From positions 1 to 64,000 of the forward strand of contig NZ_VUKC01000008.1 of assembly GCF_009193135.1 (NCBI RefSeq): a DNA stretch of 64,000 nucleotides. Reading direction: 5' to 3'. Below are positions 29,222 to 38,117 of the stretch, one piece after another; position 1 is the stretch's first letter; each line of letters starts with the position of its first letter. Under the pieces are notes generated by a model, which saw nothing but the letters and a program-made list of their open reading frames with translations, searched no databases and was not told the DNA's origin. The translations under genes and the position numbers were made by a program. The DNA comes from Georgenia satyanarayanai. GTDB lineage: Bacteria; Actinomycetota; Actinomycetes; Actinomycetales; Actinomycetaceae.

Positions 29222-29286
29222 GGCCACACGGTAGACCCGGGCACCGACACCGGCGCGGATGGGCGCGGTTTCGCGGCGGCCGGCCA

Positions 29287-29292
29287 TAGGCT
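29287..29292 (+). promoter_or_regulatory. -10 box of dgt
   Basis: TAGGCT ends 7 nt before the dgt GTG, and supports that start over any upstream one. Confidence 0.45.
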
Positions 29293-29299
29293 CAGGCCC

Positions 29300-30556
29300 G
29301 TGAAGGACTTGGACGCCCCGTACGGCGACGCCGACCGCGAGCGCTGGTGGCAGGAGGAGCCGAAGAACCCCAACCGCACCGCCTTCGAGCGGGACCGCGC
29401 CCGCGTGGTCCACTCCTCGGCGCTGCGGCGCCTCGGCGCGAAGACCCAGGTGCTGGGCCCCTCGAGCGACGACTTCGTCCGCACCCGCCTCACCCACTCC
29501 CTGGAGGTGGCGCAGGTGGGGCGCGAGCTCGGCAAGACGCTGGGCTGCGACCCGGACGTCGTCGACACGGCGTGCCTGGCCCACGACCTCGGCCACCCGC
29601 CCTTCGGGCACAACGGGGAGCGGGCGCTGGACGAGGCCGCGGCGGACATCGGCGGCTTCGAGGGCAACGCGCAGACCCTGCGGCTGCTCACCCGCCTCGA
29701 GCCCAAGGCCTTCACCGCGGACGGCACCCCCGTGGGCCTCAACCTCACTCGCGCCAGCCTCGACGCCGCCACGAAGTACCCGTGGCCGGTGGAGGAGGCC
29801 CCGAAGAAGCCGGGCGGGCGCCCCTCGCGAAAGTTCGGCGTCTACGCCGACGACCTGCCCGTCTTCACCTGGATGCGGCAGGGGGCGCCCGACCGGCGGC
29901 TGTCGATCGAGGGACAGGTCATGGACCTCGCCGACGACATCTCCTACTCGGTGCACGACGTCGAGGACGCCGTCGTGGGCGGACGCATCGACCTCGCGGT
30001 GCTGCGCCGGTCCGACCAGCAGGCCGCCGTCGTCGCCCAGACCCGCCAGTGGTACAACCCCGCCGTGTCCGACGACGTCCTCGGCGCGGCGCTCGAGCGA
30101 CTCGTCGCGCTGCCGGTGTGGCTGGAGTCCTGGAGCGAGAGCCGGCGCGACCGCGCGGCGCTCAAGGACATGACCTCCCAGCTCATCGGCCGCTTCTGCA
30201 ACGCCGCGCACGACGCCACCCGCGCGCGCTTCGGCGCCGGGCCCCTCACCCGTTACGGCGCCGACCTCGTCGTCCCGGACGACACGCTCGCCGAGATCGT
30301 CGTGCTCAAGGGCGTCACCGCCCACTACGTCATGGCGCCGCGGGAGAGTGAGCCCGTCTACCGCCAGCAGCGGACGATGCTCACGCAGATCACCGAGGCG
30401 CTCCTCGCCGCGGGGCCCGCCGAGCTCGAGCCGACGTTCGTCGCCGACTGGGAGGAGGCACAGGACGACGGTGCCCGGCTGCGCGTCGTCGTCGACCAGG
30501 TCGCCTCCCTCACCGACACCAGCGCCCACACCTGGCACCAGCGCCTCTGCCGCTGA
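29300..30556 (+). CDS. dgt: Deoxyguanosinetriphosphate triphosphohydrolase-like protein
   Basis: HD-domain enzyme of 418 aa that removes triphosphate from dGTP or related dNTPs, controlling nucleotide pools. The metal ligands H66 (RTRLTHSLEV), H95-D96 (AHDLGHPPFGHNGE) and a later DISYSVHDVED are visible. The GTG at 29300 follows a TAGGCT box by 7 nt. The neighbour dnaG lies downstream in the same direction, a conserved actinobacterial arrangement. The substrate may be broader than dGTP. Confidence 0.93.
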   Translation: MKDLDAPYGDADRERWWQEEPKNPNRTAFERDRARVVHSSALRRLGAKTQVLGPSSDDFVRTRLTHSLEVAQVGRELGKTLGCDPDVVDTACLAHDLGHPPFGHNGERALDEAAADIGGFEGNAQTLRLLTRLEPKAFTADGTPVGLNLTRASLDAATKYPWPVEEAPKKPGGRPSRKFGVYADDLPVFTWMRQGAPDRRLSIEGQVMDLADDISYSVHDVEDAVVGGRIDLAVLRRSDQQAAVVAQTRQWYNPAVSDDVLGAALERLVALPVWLESWSESRRDRAALKDMTSQLIGRFCNAAHDATRARFGAGPLTRYGADLVVPDDTLAEIVVLKGVTAHYVMAPRESEPVYRQQRTMLTQITEALLAAGPAELEPTFVADWEEAQDDGARLRVVVDQVASLTDTSAHTWHQRLCR

Positions 30557-30593
30557 CCGCCCCGGGTCCGTCCAGGGGCCGGCACAGACGACC

Positions 30594-30599
30594 TACACT
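30594..30599 (+). promoter_or_regulatory. -10 box of dnaG
   Basis: TACACT ends 6 nt before the GTG at 30606 and fixes the dnaG start. Confidence 0.5.
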
Positions 30600-30605
30600 C
30601 GGGGC

Positions 30606-32645
30606 GTGGCAGGGCTGATCAAGCGGGAGGACATCGCGACCGTCCGCGAGCGCGCCCGCATCGAGGAGGTCGTGGGCGCCCACGTGACGCTCCGCCAGGC
30701 GGGTGTCGGCTCGATGAAGGGCCTGTGCCCCTTCCACGACGAGCGCACCCCCAGCTTCCACGTCCGCCCCCAGCTGGGGCTGTGGCACTGCTTCGGCTGC
30801 GACGAGGGCGGGGACGTCATCTCCTTCGTCCAGAAGATCGACGGCCTCACCTTCGCCGAGGCCGTCGAGCACCTCGCCGGGCGCACCGGCATCCAGCTGC
30901 GCTACGAGGACGGCGGTCCCGCCCGGCCCGGTGGTGACCACGGCCGCCGCCAGCGCCTCATCGACGCCCACCGGGTGGCCGAGGAGTTCTTCCGCGAGCA
31001 GCTCCTCACCCCGCCGGCGCAGGCCGGGCGCCGCTTCCTCGCCGAGCGCAGCTTCGACGAGCAGGCCGCGGCCACGTTCGGTGTCGGGTTCGCGCCCCAG
31101 GGCTGGGACGGCCTGCTGCGCCACCTGCGCGGCCGCGGCTTCACCGAGCCCGAGCTCATCGCCTCCGGCCTCGTCAGCCAGGGCAACCGCGGTGTCTACG
31201 ACCGCTTCCGCGGCCGCCTCGTGTGGCCCATCCGCGACGTCACCGGCGACACGATCGGCTTCGGCGCGCGCAAGCTGTCCGAGGACGACCAGGGTCCCAA
31301 GTACCTCAACACCCCCGAGACGCCGATCTACAAGAAGTCCTCGGTCCTCTACGGCATCGACCTCGCCAAGCGGGCGATCGCCAAGGACAAGCGGGTCGTC
31401 GTCGTCGAGGGCTACACCGACGTCATGGCGGCCCACCTCTCGGGCGTCGGCACCGCGATCGCCACGTGCGGGACCGCCTTCGGTGCCGACCACGTGCGCA
31501 TCGTGCGCCGCCTGCTCGGGGACAGCGGCGACGCCGCCTCCGGGGTCATGCTCTCCTCCGGCGCCACGCGCGGCGGGGAGGTCATCTTCACCTTCGACGG
31601 CGACGAGGCCGGGCAGAAGGCGGCGCTGCGGGCCTTCGGGGAGGACCAGAAGTTCGCCTCCCAGACCTTCGTCGCCGTCGAGCCGAGCGGGATGGACCCG
31701 TGCGACCTGCGCCAGCAGCGCGGAGAGGCCGCGGTCCGCGGCCTCGTCGACAGCCGCGAGCCGCTCTTCGCCTTCGCGATCCGCTCGGCGCTGCGGCGGG
31801 TGGACCTCAACACCGCCGAGGGCCGCGTCGCCGGCCTGCGGTCCGCCGCCCCCGTCGTCGCCGGGATCCGTGACCGCGCGCTGCGCGCGGAGTACGCGCG
31901 TGAGCTCGCGGGCTGGCTCGGGATGGACGAGACGGCGGTGCGGCGCGCCGTCGGCCAGGCCGAGCGGGGTGGGGGCGGCGGGCGCGGGGGAGCGGCCGGC
32001 GAAGCGTCGCAGGGCGGACGCGGCGAGCAGGGCGGGCGCTACGGCGGTCCGCCACGCGGCGGACGCGGCGACGACGGCGGCCGGCACCCCGCCGAGCCGG
32101 CCTCCGCCCGTCAGGGGTCGCGCCCGGGCCGTGAGGACCCGGTGGCACGCCTCGAGCGGCAGGTGCTCGAGGTCGTCCTCCAGCTGCCGCACCTCGCCCT
32201 CAGCGCCGGTTTCGACGACCTCCCGCCGGACACCTTCACCGTCCCCGCCTACCGCGGGGTCCACGACGCGATCCGCGCGGCCGGCGGCACCCGGGCCTAC
32301 GGGGCCGAACTGGACCGCGCCAGCCCCGAGCGCGGCCGCGCCGACGGTGAGCGGCACGCCGCGAGCTGGTGGACCGAGACGCTGCGGGAGAACTCCGTCG
32401 GACCGGTCGCCGGCGTCATCACCGAGCTCGCCGTCGCGCCGCTGCCCGAGGACCGCCCCGAGGCGCTGGGCAACTACGCCCGCGGCGTCCTGCTCTCCCT
32501 CATCCAGATGGGCCTGACCCGTCAGATCGCCGACCTCAAGGGCCGGCTGCAGCGCACGCCCCCCGACAGCGAGGAGGCGGTGGCCCTCTTCGGGGAGCTC
32601 GTCGCCATGGAGAACCGCCGCCGCGCCCTGCGCGAGGACGCCTGA
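30606..32645 (+). CDS. dnaG: DNA primase
   Basis: Synthesises RNA primers at the replication fork. The 679-aa protein has the zinc-binding CHC2 domain (C41, H44, C62, C65), the RNA-polymerase core, a TOPRIM domain with VVVVEGYTDVMAA and IFTFDGDEAGQKAA, and a C-terminal helicase-binding domain. A glycine/arginine-rich, probably disordered linker (about residues 455-505) separates the last two, longer than in many primases. GTG start supported by the leaderless -10. Confidence 0.96.
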   Translation: MAGLIKREDIATVRERARIEEVVGAHVTLRQAGVGSMKGLCPFHDERTPSFHVRPQLGLWHCFGCDEGGDVISFVQKIDGLTFAEAVEHLAGRTGIQLRYEDGGPARPGGDHGRRQRLIDAHRVAEEFFREQLLTPPAQAGRRFLAERSFDEQAAATFGVGFAPQGWDGLLRHLRGRGFTEPELIASGLVSQGNRGVYDRFRGRLVWPIRDVTGDTIGFGARKLSEDDQGPKYLNTPETPIYKKSSVLYGIDLAKRAIAKDKRVVVVEGYTDVMAAHLSGVGTAIATCGTAFGADHVRIVRRLLGDSGDAASGVMLSSGATRGGEVIFTFDGDEAGQKAALRAFGEDQKFASQTFVAVEPSGMDPCDLRQQRGEAAVRGLVDSREPLFAFAIRSALRRVDLNTAEGRVAGLRSAAPVVAGIRDRALRAEYARELAGWLGMDETAVRRAVGQAERGGGGGRGGAAGEASQGGRGEQGGRYGGPPRGGRGDDGGRHPAEPASARQGSRPGREDPVARLERQVLEVVLQLPHLALSAGFDDLPPDTFTVPAYRGVHDAIRAAGGTRAYGAELDRASPERGRADGERHAASWWTETLRENSVGPVAGVITELAVAPLPEDRPEALGNYARGVLLSLIQMGLTRQIADLKGRLQRTPPDSEEAVALFGELVAMENRRRALREDA

Positions 32646-32656
32646 GCGGCCACATC

Positions 32657-32693
32657 GTCACCTGACGAAACGCGGGGGCAACTGCGGCGAAAC
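32657..32693 (+). promoter_or_regulatory. GlnR-like box upstream of the amidase gene
   Basis: GAAAC (32667), GCAAC (32678) and GAAAC (32689) lie in exact 11-nt phase, and GTCAC (32657) sits one base out of phase as the fourth element. This fits the GTnAC-n6-GAAAC double box of GlnR. A TAGCGT -10 box follows at 32703. Confidence 0.65.
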
Positions 32694-32767
32694 ACGCCAC
32701 TCCTAGCGTGCGGGCAGGGCCCCGGTGGCCCTCGCGCCCCATGCGCGTCCCTGAGACGAGGAGAACC

Positions 32768-34687
32768 ATGCGCACACCCGACACGCGACCCGCCCGACGG
32801 CGGGTCGGCCTGCTCGCCGCCACCGCGAGCCTCGCCTGCCTGAGCGTCGCCGCGCCGTCCGCCTTCGGTGTCGTGGTGACACCCGACCCGTCCCCGGCGG
32901 TCGTCGAGCTCGGCGTCGCCGACGCCGCCGCCCTCCTCGACTCGGGGGCGACGACGTCCGTCGCGCTCGTCGGGCGCTACCTCGAGCGCATCTCGATGTA
33001 CGACGACGCGTACGACGACCAGCCCGGCCTCTCCTCGGTCATCACGGTCAACGAGAACGCGCTCGCGGAGGCGGCGGCCCTCGACGCCGAGCGTGCCGCC
33101 GGCCGGGTCCGCGGCCCGCTCCACGGCGTGCCGGTCGTCGTCAAGGACAACTACGACACCGGGGACATGCCGACGTCCAACGGCTCGGTGGCGCTCGCGG
33201 ACTTCCAGCCGCCGGACGACGCGACGCAGGTCGAGCGGCTCCGCGCGGCCGGCGCGATCGTCGTCGCCAAGACCAACCTCCACGAGTTCGCCGCCGGCAT
33301 CACGAGCATCAGCTCCCTCGGCGGGCAGACCCGCAACCCCTACGACCAGACGCGCAACCCCGGCGGCAGCAGCGGCGGCACCGGCGCGAGCGTGGCGGCG
33401 AGCTTCGCGACGGCGGGACTCGGGTCCGACACGTGCGGCTCCATCCGCATCCCGGCCGCCCAGAACAACCTCGTCGGGCTGCGCCCGACGATGGGCCTGC
33501 TGAGCCGGGACGGGATCGCCCCGATGTCCGACACCCAGGACGTCGGCGGGCCCATCGCCAAGACCGTCGAGGACGTCGCGATCTTCCTCGACGCGACCGT
33601 CGGCTACGACCCCAAGGACCCGGTGACCGCCCGCTCCGAGGGCCTGCTCCCCGAGTCCTACCTCGACTCCCTCGCCCCCGACGCGCTCGAGGGCCGGACG
33701 ATCGGCCTGCTCGTCAACCCGGAGTACCTCGGGGTCACCCCCGCGGAGGAACCCACCAGCGCGCTCGTGCGCGCGGCGGCGGCCGACCTCGAGGACCAGG
33801 GCGCGACCGTCGTCGAGGTCGAGATGCCCCAGGAGTACGTCGACGCGATCGCCCAGTCCGGCGTCATCGGCGACGAGTTCAAGCGTGACCTCAACACCTA
33901 CCTCGCGCAGGACGGGGCCCGGTGGCCGCAGGGGCTGGCGGCGCTGACCGCCCCCGCGGACGTGCTCACGCTCTCCGACATCATCGCGAGCGGTGACGTC
34001 ACGCCCACGGTGCTCACGAGCCTCGAGCGTTTCGACGCCGCGCCGGAGATGCCGAGCCCGGAGTACCTCGAGCGGCTGGAGAAGCAGGAGCTGGCCCGCG
34101 AGATCCTCACCTCGACCTTCGAGGAGGGGGGCATCGACGCCCTCGCCTACCCGACGATCCGGCAGGTCGCCCAGCCGGTCGGGGAGTCCCAGCCCGGCAC
34201 CAACTGCGCCTCCTCGGCGCAGACCGGCTTCCCCTCGCTCACCGTGCCGGCCGGTTTCACCGACGCCGGGCTGCCCGTCGGCCTCGAGCTCATGGGGCTG
34301 CCGTTCAGCGAGCCCGAGCTGCTCGCGATGGCCTTCGACTACGAGCAGGCCACCGGCCACCGCACCGCGCCGGCGAGCACACCGGAGATCGCGGCCCCCG
34401 AGCCGGAGCCGACCGAGCCGGAGCCGGAGCCGACCGAGCCGCAGCCGACCGAGCCGGAGCCGACGGAGCCCGCACCGACCGTGCCCGAGCCCACCGAGCC
34501 CGCGCCGGAGCCCACCGCGCCGCCGGCCGCGGACCCGGCTCCTGTCGCCCCTGCCACCGGCGGGTCGCTCGCGAGCACCGGAGCCGGGGTGGGGGTGGCC
34601 GCCGCAGCCGCGGCCCTGCTCCTCGCCGGCGGGCTCGCCGCGGCCGGCCTGCCCGCGCTGCGCCGCCGGCTCGGGGGCACCCGCTGA
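32768..34687 (+). CDS. Secreted, surface-anchored amidase (amidase signature family)
   Basis: Signal peptide (residues 1-34), then an amidase-signature hydrolase with catalytic Lys K126 (VVVKDNYDTG), cis-Ser S201 in the GGSSGGTGAS loop and nucleophile S225 (DTCGSIRIPA). It should release ammonia from an amide or peptide amide outside the cell. From about residue 540 a Pro/Glu/Thr repeat linker leads to LASTG, a hydrophobic helix and RRR: LAxTG is the motif used by class E sortases of actinomycetes. A GAGGAG site 6 nt before the ATG at 32768 fixes the start. Total 639 aa. The GlnR-like box suggests induction by nitrogen need. Confidence 0.87.
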   Translation: MRTPDTRPARRRVGLLAATASLACLSVAAPSAFGVVVTPDPSPAVVELGVADAAALLDSGATTSVALVGRYLERISMYDDAYDDQPGLSSVITVNENALAEAAALDAERAAGRVRGPLHGVPVVVKDNYDTGDMPTSNGSVALADFQPPDDATQVERLRAAGAIVVAKTNLHEFAAGITSISSLGGQTRNPYDQTRNPGGSSGGTGASVAASFATAGLGSDTCGSIRIPAAQNNLVGLRPTMGLLSRDGIAPMSDTQDVGGPIAKTVEDVAIFLDATVGYDPKDPVTARSEGLLPESYLDSLAPDALEGRTIGLLVNPEYLGVTPAEEPTSALVRAAAADLEDQGATVVEVEMPQEYVDAIAQSGVIGDEFKRDLNTYLAQDGARWPQGLAALTAPADVLTLSDIIASGDVTPTVLTSLERFDAAPEMPSPEYLERLEKQELAREILTSTFEEGGIDALAYPTIRQVAQPVGESQPGTNCASSAQTGFPSLTVPAGFTDAGLPVGLELMGLPFSEPELLAMAFDYEQATGHRTAPASTPEIAAPEPEPTEPEPEPTEPQPTEPEPTEPAPTVPEPTEPAPEPTAPPAADPAPVAPATGGSLASTGAGVGVAAAAAALLLAGGLAAAGLPALRRRLGGTR

Positions 34688-34798
34688 CCGTGCCCGGGTC
34701 GGGGCGGCCTCCGGTGCCCCCCGACCCGGGACCCCGACGGTGTCGACGCCGGCTGGGCGCCGGGCGCACAATGAGCCTCCCCACCACAGGGAGCTCCG

Positions 34799-35200
34799 AT
34801 GCGACCCGTGTACCGGCCTCTCCAGCTCGCCCTCGCCGCCGTCGGCGTGGTCTTCCTGCTCGTCTACCCGCTGGCGGCGGTGTGGCCCGCCGGCTGGCAG
34901 TGGCACACCGGGCCGCCGCACGACTCGGAGTACTTCCTCATGGTCGTCGGCCTCTACGCGACGCTGGGGATCTTCCTCCTGCGGGCCGCCGGTGACCCGC
35001 TGGCGCACACCAGCCTGCTGTGGTTCACGGTCTGGTCCAGCGTGGTCCACGCCGTCGTCATGGCGGCGCTCGCGGCGGGCGAGCCGCTCCACCGTGGACA
35101 CCTGTGGGGCGACGTCGCCGGGCTGCTCCTCGTCGCCGTCGTGCTCACGGTGCTCCTGAGGCGGGCGGTCGGTGCGCGGGTCGCGGCGCAGACCACGTGA
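34799..35200 (+). CDS. DUF6632-type membrane protein (133 aa)
   Basis: Four hydrophobic helices with a PPHDSEYFLMVVGLYATLG segment and an HAVVMAALA segment, the pattern of DUF6632 proteins. No function is known for the family. It stands between the amidase and a convergent nuclease-fold gene, with four nt between the two stops. Confidence 0.7.
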   Translation: MRPVYRPLQLALAAVGVVFLLVYPLAAVWPAGWQWHTGPPHDSEYFLMVVGLYATLGIFLLRAAGDPLAHTSLLWFTVWSSVVHAVVMAALAAGEPLHRGHLWGDVAGLLLVAVVLTVLLRRAVGARVAAQTT

Positions 35201-35204
35201 GCGC

Positions 35205-35978
35205 TCAGCCGTGCCAGCCGCGCTCGACGTCGACGACGAGCGCCCGGTGGTCGGAGATCCCGGTGGCCACGGAACGGGCCTCCCCGGCGGCCCGGACCGC
35301 GCCCTCGGCGAGGATGTGGTCGATCTGCCGGTCGGGGTGGGTGACGGGGAAGGTGAGCGCGTCCGCGAGGGACCGCCAGCCGGTCGCGACGGTGGGCCGC
35401 GAGCCCGCCATGTTGAGGTCGCCCATGATGACGGCCGGCCTCGGCATCTCCGCCAGGGCGGCGACGAGCCGCTCGAGCTGGACCCTCGTCCAGTCGGGGA
35501 TGAAGGTGAGGTGGGTGGAGACCGCCGTCATCGGTCCCTCGGGCGTCTCGACGACGGCAACGACGGCGACGCGCGGCTCGTCGGTCACCATCGTCGGTTC
35601 GGTCGCACCCTCGAAGACGACGGGCACCTCGCCGTGCATGGCCTCGAGCGGGATGACGGTCCACGAGCTCACCGGCCAGCGGGACAGGAGCGCGACGCCG
35701 TAGCTCGCGGTGCCCGGCTGGAGGTCGCCCGTGGCGGCGGACCACGCCGTCGGGAGGCCCGCGAGGGTCGCCGCGAAGCGGTGCTCGACGGCACCCATCG
35801 CCTCCGCGGCGATCGTCGTGAGGTCCGCACCGTGGGAGCGGGGCTGGTCGCGGTCCACCTCCTGCAGGGCGAGGATGTCGGCGTCCAGGGTCCGGACCGC
35901 ACGCGCGTAACGGTCCAGGTCCACCGCGTCGTCGACGAGGGACCGTCCGTGCAGGATGTTGAAGGTGGCCAGGCGCAT
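35205..35978 (-). CDS. Endonuclease/exonuclease/phosphatase-family protein (257 aa)
   Basis: EEP fold with all landmark motifs: TFNILHG (Asn metal ligand), LALQEVDRD (Glu), VIMGDLNM (Asp/Asn), and the C-terminal RQIDHIL and SDHRALV His motifs. Without a signal peptide it is probably cytosolic; it could act on DNA, phospholipid head groups or inositol phosphates. A CACAAT box (35986-35991) 7 nt before the ATG suggests a leaderless transcript. Confidence 0.85.
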   Translation of the reverse strand: MRLATFNILHGRSLVDDAVDLDRYARAVRTLDADILALQEVDRDQPRSHGADLTTIAAEAMGAVEHRFAATLAGLPTAWSAATGDLQPGTASYGVALLSRWPVSSWTVIPLEAMHGEVPVVFEGATEPTMVTDEPRVAVVAVVETPEGPMTAVSTHLTFIPDWTRVQLERLVAALAEMPRPAVIMGDLNMAGSRPTVATGWRSLADALTFPVTHPDRQIDHILAEGAVRAAGEARSVATGISDHRALVVDVERGWHG

Positions 35979-36035
35979 GGCCTCGATTGTGGTTCTCACG
36001 GTGCAGGAGCGCACACCCTCGTGTAGACCCGTGCC

Positions 36036-36602
36036 ATGGCAGACGAGGAACGAGAGGCGCTGCACGACGCGCTGCGGATGGCGGCGGTCGCGCTGACGGA
36101 GGCGGAGATCCCCTTCGCGCTGTGCGGCAGCTACGCCGCCTGGGTGCGCGGTGCACCGGAGCCGGAGCACGACGCCGACTTCGTCATCAAGGAGGAGCAC
36201 ATCGACCAGGCGCGCGCCGCGATCGGCGCTGCGGGGCTCGATGTCCACGAGCCGCCGGAGAACTGGCTGTTCAAGGCGTACCACAAGGGCCAGCTCGTCG
36301 ACGTGCTCTACCGGATGTCCGGGGAGCCGGTGCACGACGAGCTCTTCGAGCGGGCCGACGTGCTCGAGGTGCTGGCCGTGCGGATGCCGGTGCTCAGCGC
36401 CACCGACGTGCTGTCCTCCAAGCTGCGGGTGCTGGGGGAGCACTACTGCGACTTCGGCCGGCTGCTGCCCTTCACCCGGGCCCTGCGTGAGCAGATCGAC
36501 TGGGAGCGGGTGCGCGACGAGGTGTCCTACAGCCCCTACGCGCGGGCCTTCCTGCAGCTGGTGGAGGACCTCCAGATCGTGGAGCCGGCCCAGGTCGGCT
36601 GA
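36036..36602 (+). CDS. Nucleotidyltransferase-fold protein (188 aa)
   Basis: The GSYAAWVRG segment followed by a DHDADFVI-like EHDADFVI motif (residues 31-52) matches the minimal nucleotidyltransferase fold of stand-alone MNT/DUF6036-like proteins; G-S and the D-x-D carboxylates are in place. Such proteins modify small molecules or act in toxin-antitoxin pairs, but no HEPN partner is adjacent. A TAGACC box 6 nt before the ATG may allow leaderless expression. Confidence 0.65.
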   Translation: MADEEREALHDALRMAAVALTEAEIPFALCGSYAAWVRGAPEPEHDADFVIKEEHIDQARAAIGAAGLDVHEPPENWLFKAYHKGQLVDVLYRMSGEPVHDELFERADVLEVLAVRMPVLSATDVLSSKLRVLGEHYCDFGRLLPFTRALREQIDWERVRDEVSYSPYARAFLQLVEDLQIVEPAQVG

Positions 36603-36611
36603 GCCGGCGGG

Positions 36612-37268
36612 TCAGCCCTGCTGGGCGAGGCGGGTGAGCTCGGCGGGGGAGAGCGGGCGCTCGTAGGGGTCGGGGCGCGGATCGGGGATGTCGGGGGAGG
36701 CCCAGGCGAGCAGGCGCAGGACGTGCTCCTCGTCGTCGAGGACGGCGGGGCCTGCGGGCGCTCCGAGCTCGGTCAGGCACTCGCCGATCGCCGGGTCGTC
36801 GCCCGGGTCGCCGAGCGGGAGGAAGTAGGCGGACCATGCGGCGAGGAAGCCGGCGAGGCTGGTGCCGAGGACCGCGAGGTCCGGCTCCTCGGAGGGCGAG
36901 CCCATCACGACGACGAGCGTGCGGCGTGCGTCGGGCACCACCCAGACGCCGAGCACCTCGTCACCGCCGGTGCCGCCCAGGACGAGCAGCTCCTCGGGCA
37001 CCGGCCAGCCCTCCGCGCGCAGCTGCCGCGAGGCGGTGGTGACGCCCTCGCCGTCCGGCGCGACGAGCGGGTGGAGCACAAGGTCCCCGGAGGCCAGCGC
37101 CATCCCGTCGCACGCGGCGTAGAGATCACGGACGTCCTGAGGCAGCGGGAACCCGAGCTCGGACTCGGCGCGGGCGAGGAGTCTCTCGTCGACCGGCGCG
37201 CCAAGGTCGACGTGGGCTCCCGCGGCACGCCACGCGCGCAGGACCCGGGCGATGTCAGGTGTGGTCAC
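36612..37268 (-). CDS. SMI1/KNR4-family protein (218 aa)
   Basis: The core LLARAESELGFPLPQDVRDLYAACDG (residues 28-54, partly quoted: FPLPQDVRDLYAACDG) is the SMI1/KNR4 signature, a fold common among immunity proteins of bacterial polymorphic toxins and also in regulators. No toxin gene is next to it, so it may be an orphan. GTG start. Convergent with the nucleotidyltransferase-fold gene, nine nt between the stops. Confidence 0.75.
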   Translation of the reverse strand: MTTPDIARVLRAWRAAGAHVDLGAPVDERLLARAESELGFPLPQDVRDLYAACDGMALASGDLVLHPLVAPDGEGVTTASRQLRAEGWPVPEELLVLGGTGGDEVLGVWVVPDARRTLVVVMGSPSEEPDLAVLGTSLAGFLAAWSAYFLPLGDPGDDPAIGECLTELGAPAGPAVLDDEEHVLRLLAWASPDIPDPRPDPYERPLSPAELTRLAQQG

Positions 37269-37425
37269 GAGAGCAGTGTGCCGGACGGGTCGTTCGGCAC
37301 GTCGGACCGCTCCGTCGAGCAGACGGCGTGAGCCGGGGACGACCCGCCCCGCGCTGGTGGGCGATCCGTCCTGATGTGTCCAGATTGTCGCCGGCGTTTC
37401 GCGTGCTGTGCGTCACAGGTGGCGT

Positions 37426-37440
37426 CTACGACTTCCGTAG
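37426..37440 (+). repeat. CTACG/CGTAG palindrome upstream of the ncRNA candidate
   Basis: CTACG and CGTAG flank a 5-base spacer, and a second CTAC/GTAG palindrome (CTACTAATGTAG) follows about 12 nt later over the putative -10. Together they may be an operator pair. Confidence 0.3.
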
Positions 37441-37455
37441 GAAGAGTTCTGCTAC

Positions 37456-37537
37456 TAATGTAGGACTACGCCGCCCCGGATCCCGGGTTCCTCCTTCTCC
37501 CCCCAGAGGTAGGAACGCCGCCCGGGGCGGTGCTTTC
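37456..37537 (+). ncRNA. Candidate structured small RNA, 6C-like
   Basis: In a 310-nt gene-free interval a TAATGT box (37456-37461) is followed by a hairpin with stem GTTCCT/AGGAAC (37487-37492 and 37511-37516) whose loop contains exactly six consecutive C, and by a second stem (37517-37522 with 37526-37531) ending in TGCTTTC. Two adjacent hairpins with a C6 loop and a following U-rich end recall the actinobacterial 6C RNA. Only one loop has the C run, so the family assignment is tentative. No ORF of worth lies here. Confidence 0.4.
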
Positions 37538-37578
37538 ATGTCCATGCCGCCGGTGCCTCCCCGGGACGGGGCCGAGGC

Positions 37579-37731
37579 TTACAGGTGCTCCTCCGTGCCG
37601 CCGTCGTCCTCGATGGCGACGCGGAGCCGCGCCTGCTGGAACTCGTACTGTGCGGCGACGACGTCACGCCAGGACGACGCGCGCGCGGCGCTGGCCTGCG
37701 AGGTTGCCGCGCTCATCGGTTGCTCGCCCAT
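37579..37731 (-). CDS. Small hypothetical protein (50 aa)
   Basis: A GGGAGGGAG ribosome site lies just before the ATG at 37731; a second ATG at 37716 is possible. The product is an alanine/serine-rich N-terminus and a WRDVVAAQYEFQQARLRVA helix, with no recognised domain. Its stop is 42 nt from the end of the ncRNA candidate on the opposite strand. It is host DNA next to the element's left end. Real gene is likely because of the strong ribosome site; role unknown. Confidence 0.45.
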   Translation of the reverse strand: MGEQPMSAATSQASAARASSWRDVVAAQYEFQQARLRVAIEDDGGTEEHL

Positions 37732-37968
37732 GGGTCTCCCTCCCGGTGGGTGCCGGCGCCACCGCCCGTGGCGCCGATCAACCGCTGACTGCAACGTAAC
37801 CTGCCGGGGCGTAAAACCGAGGCTCCCCGGGGAAAACTCACGCCTGCGCACGAGCCGGGCCCCTCCGAAGGAAGGAGGTGTGCCACATGCGGTCGTCGTC
37901 GGGCCGGTCGTCGTCGGGCCGGGCCAGGAGGCCCGCAACCTGCCGCGCGGGCGGGGCGGGAGAACGAG

Positions 37969-38013
37969 GGTGCCCCAGGTGGGGCTTGAACCCACGACCG
38001 ACGGATTATGAGT
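37969..38013. repeat. Left attachment repeat
   Basis: 45 bases identical to 46916-46960, containing the 3' half of the tRNA gene from the anticodon loop through the discriminator base. The sequences diverge immediately on both sides. It has no 5' half and so is not a functional tRNA. Confidence 0.9.
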
Positions 38014-38117
38014 TCGTTCCGGCCGTCCCGTCGATTCCCGCGCGGTCGCATCTGTGCAGGCCAGATAGGGATCGAGTGGGGCGCTCTTGCCGCCTATCCC
38101 CGCCCGTTCCCGCGCTT

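Noticed and set aside
36036-37268. Toxin-antitoxin or polymorphic-toxin immunity pair formed by the nucleotidyltransferase-fold and SMI1/KNR4 genes
   Set aside because: They are convergent, not cotranscribed, and no HEPN or toxin domain is nearby.
37891-37920. Two tandem 15-bp repeats of CGGTCGTCGTCGGGC
   Set aside because: Only two copies in a low-complexity GC stretch; no gene, hairpin or att relation.
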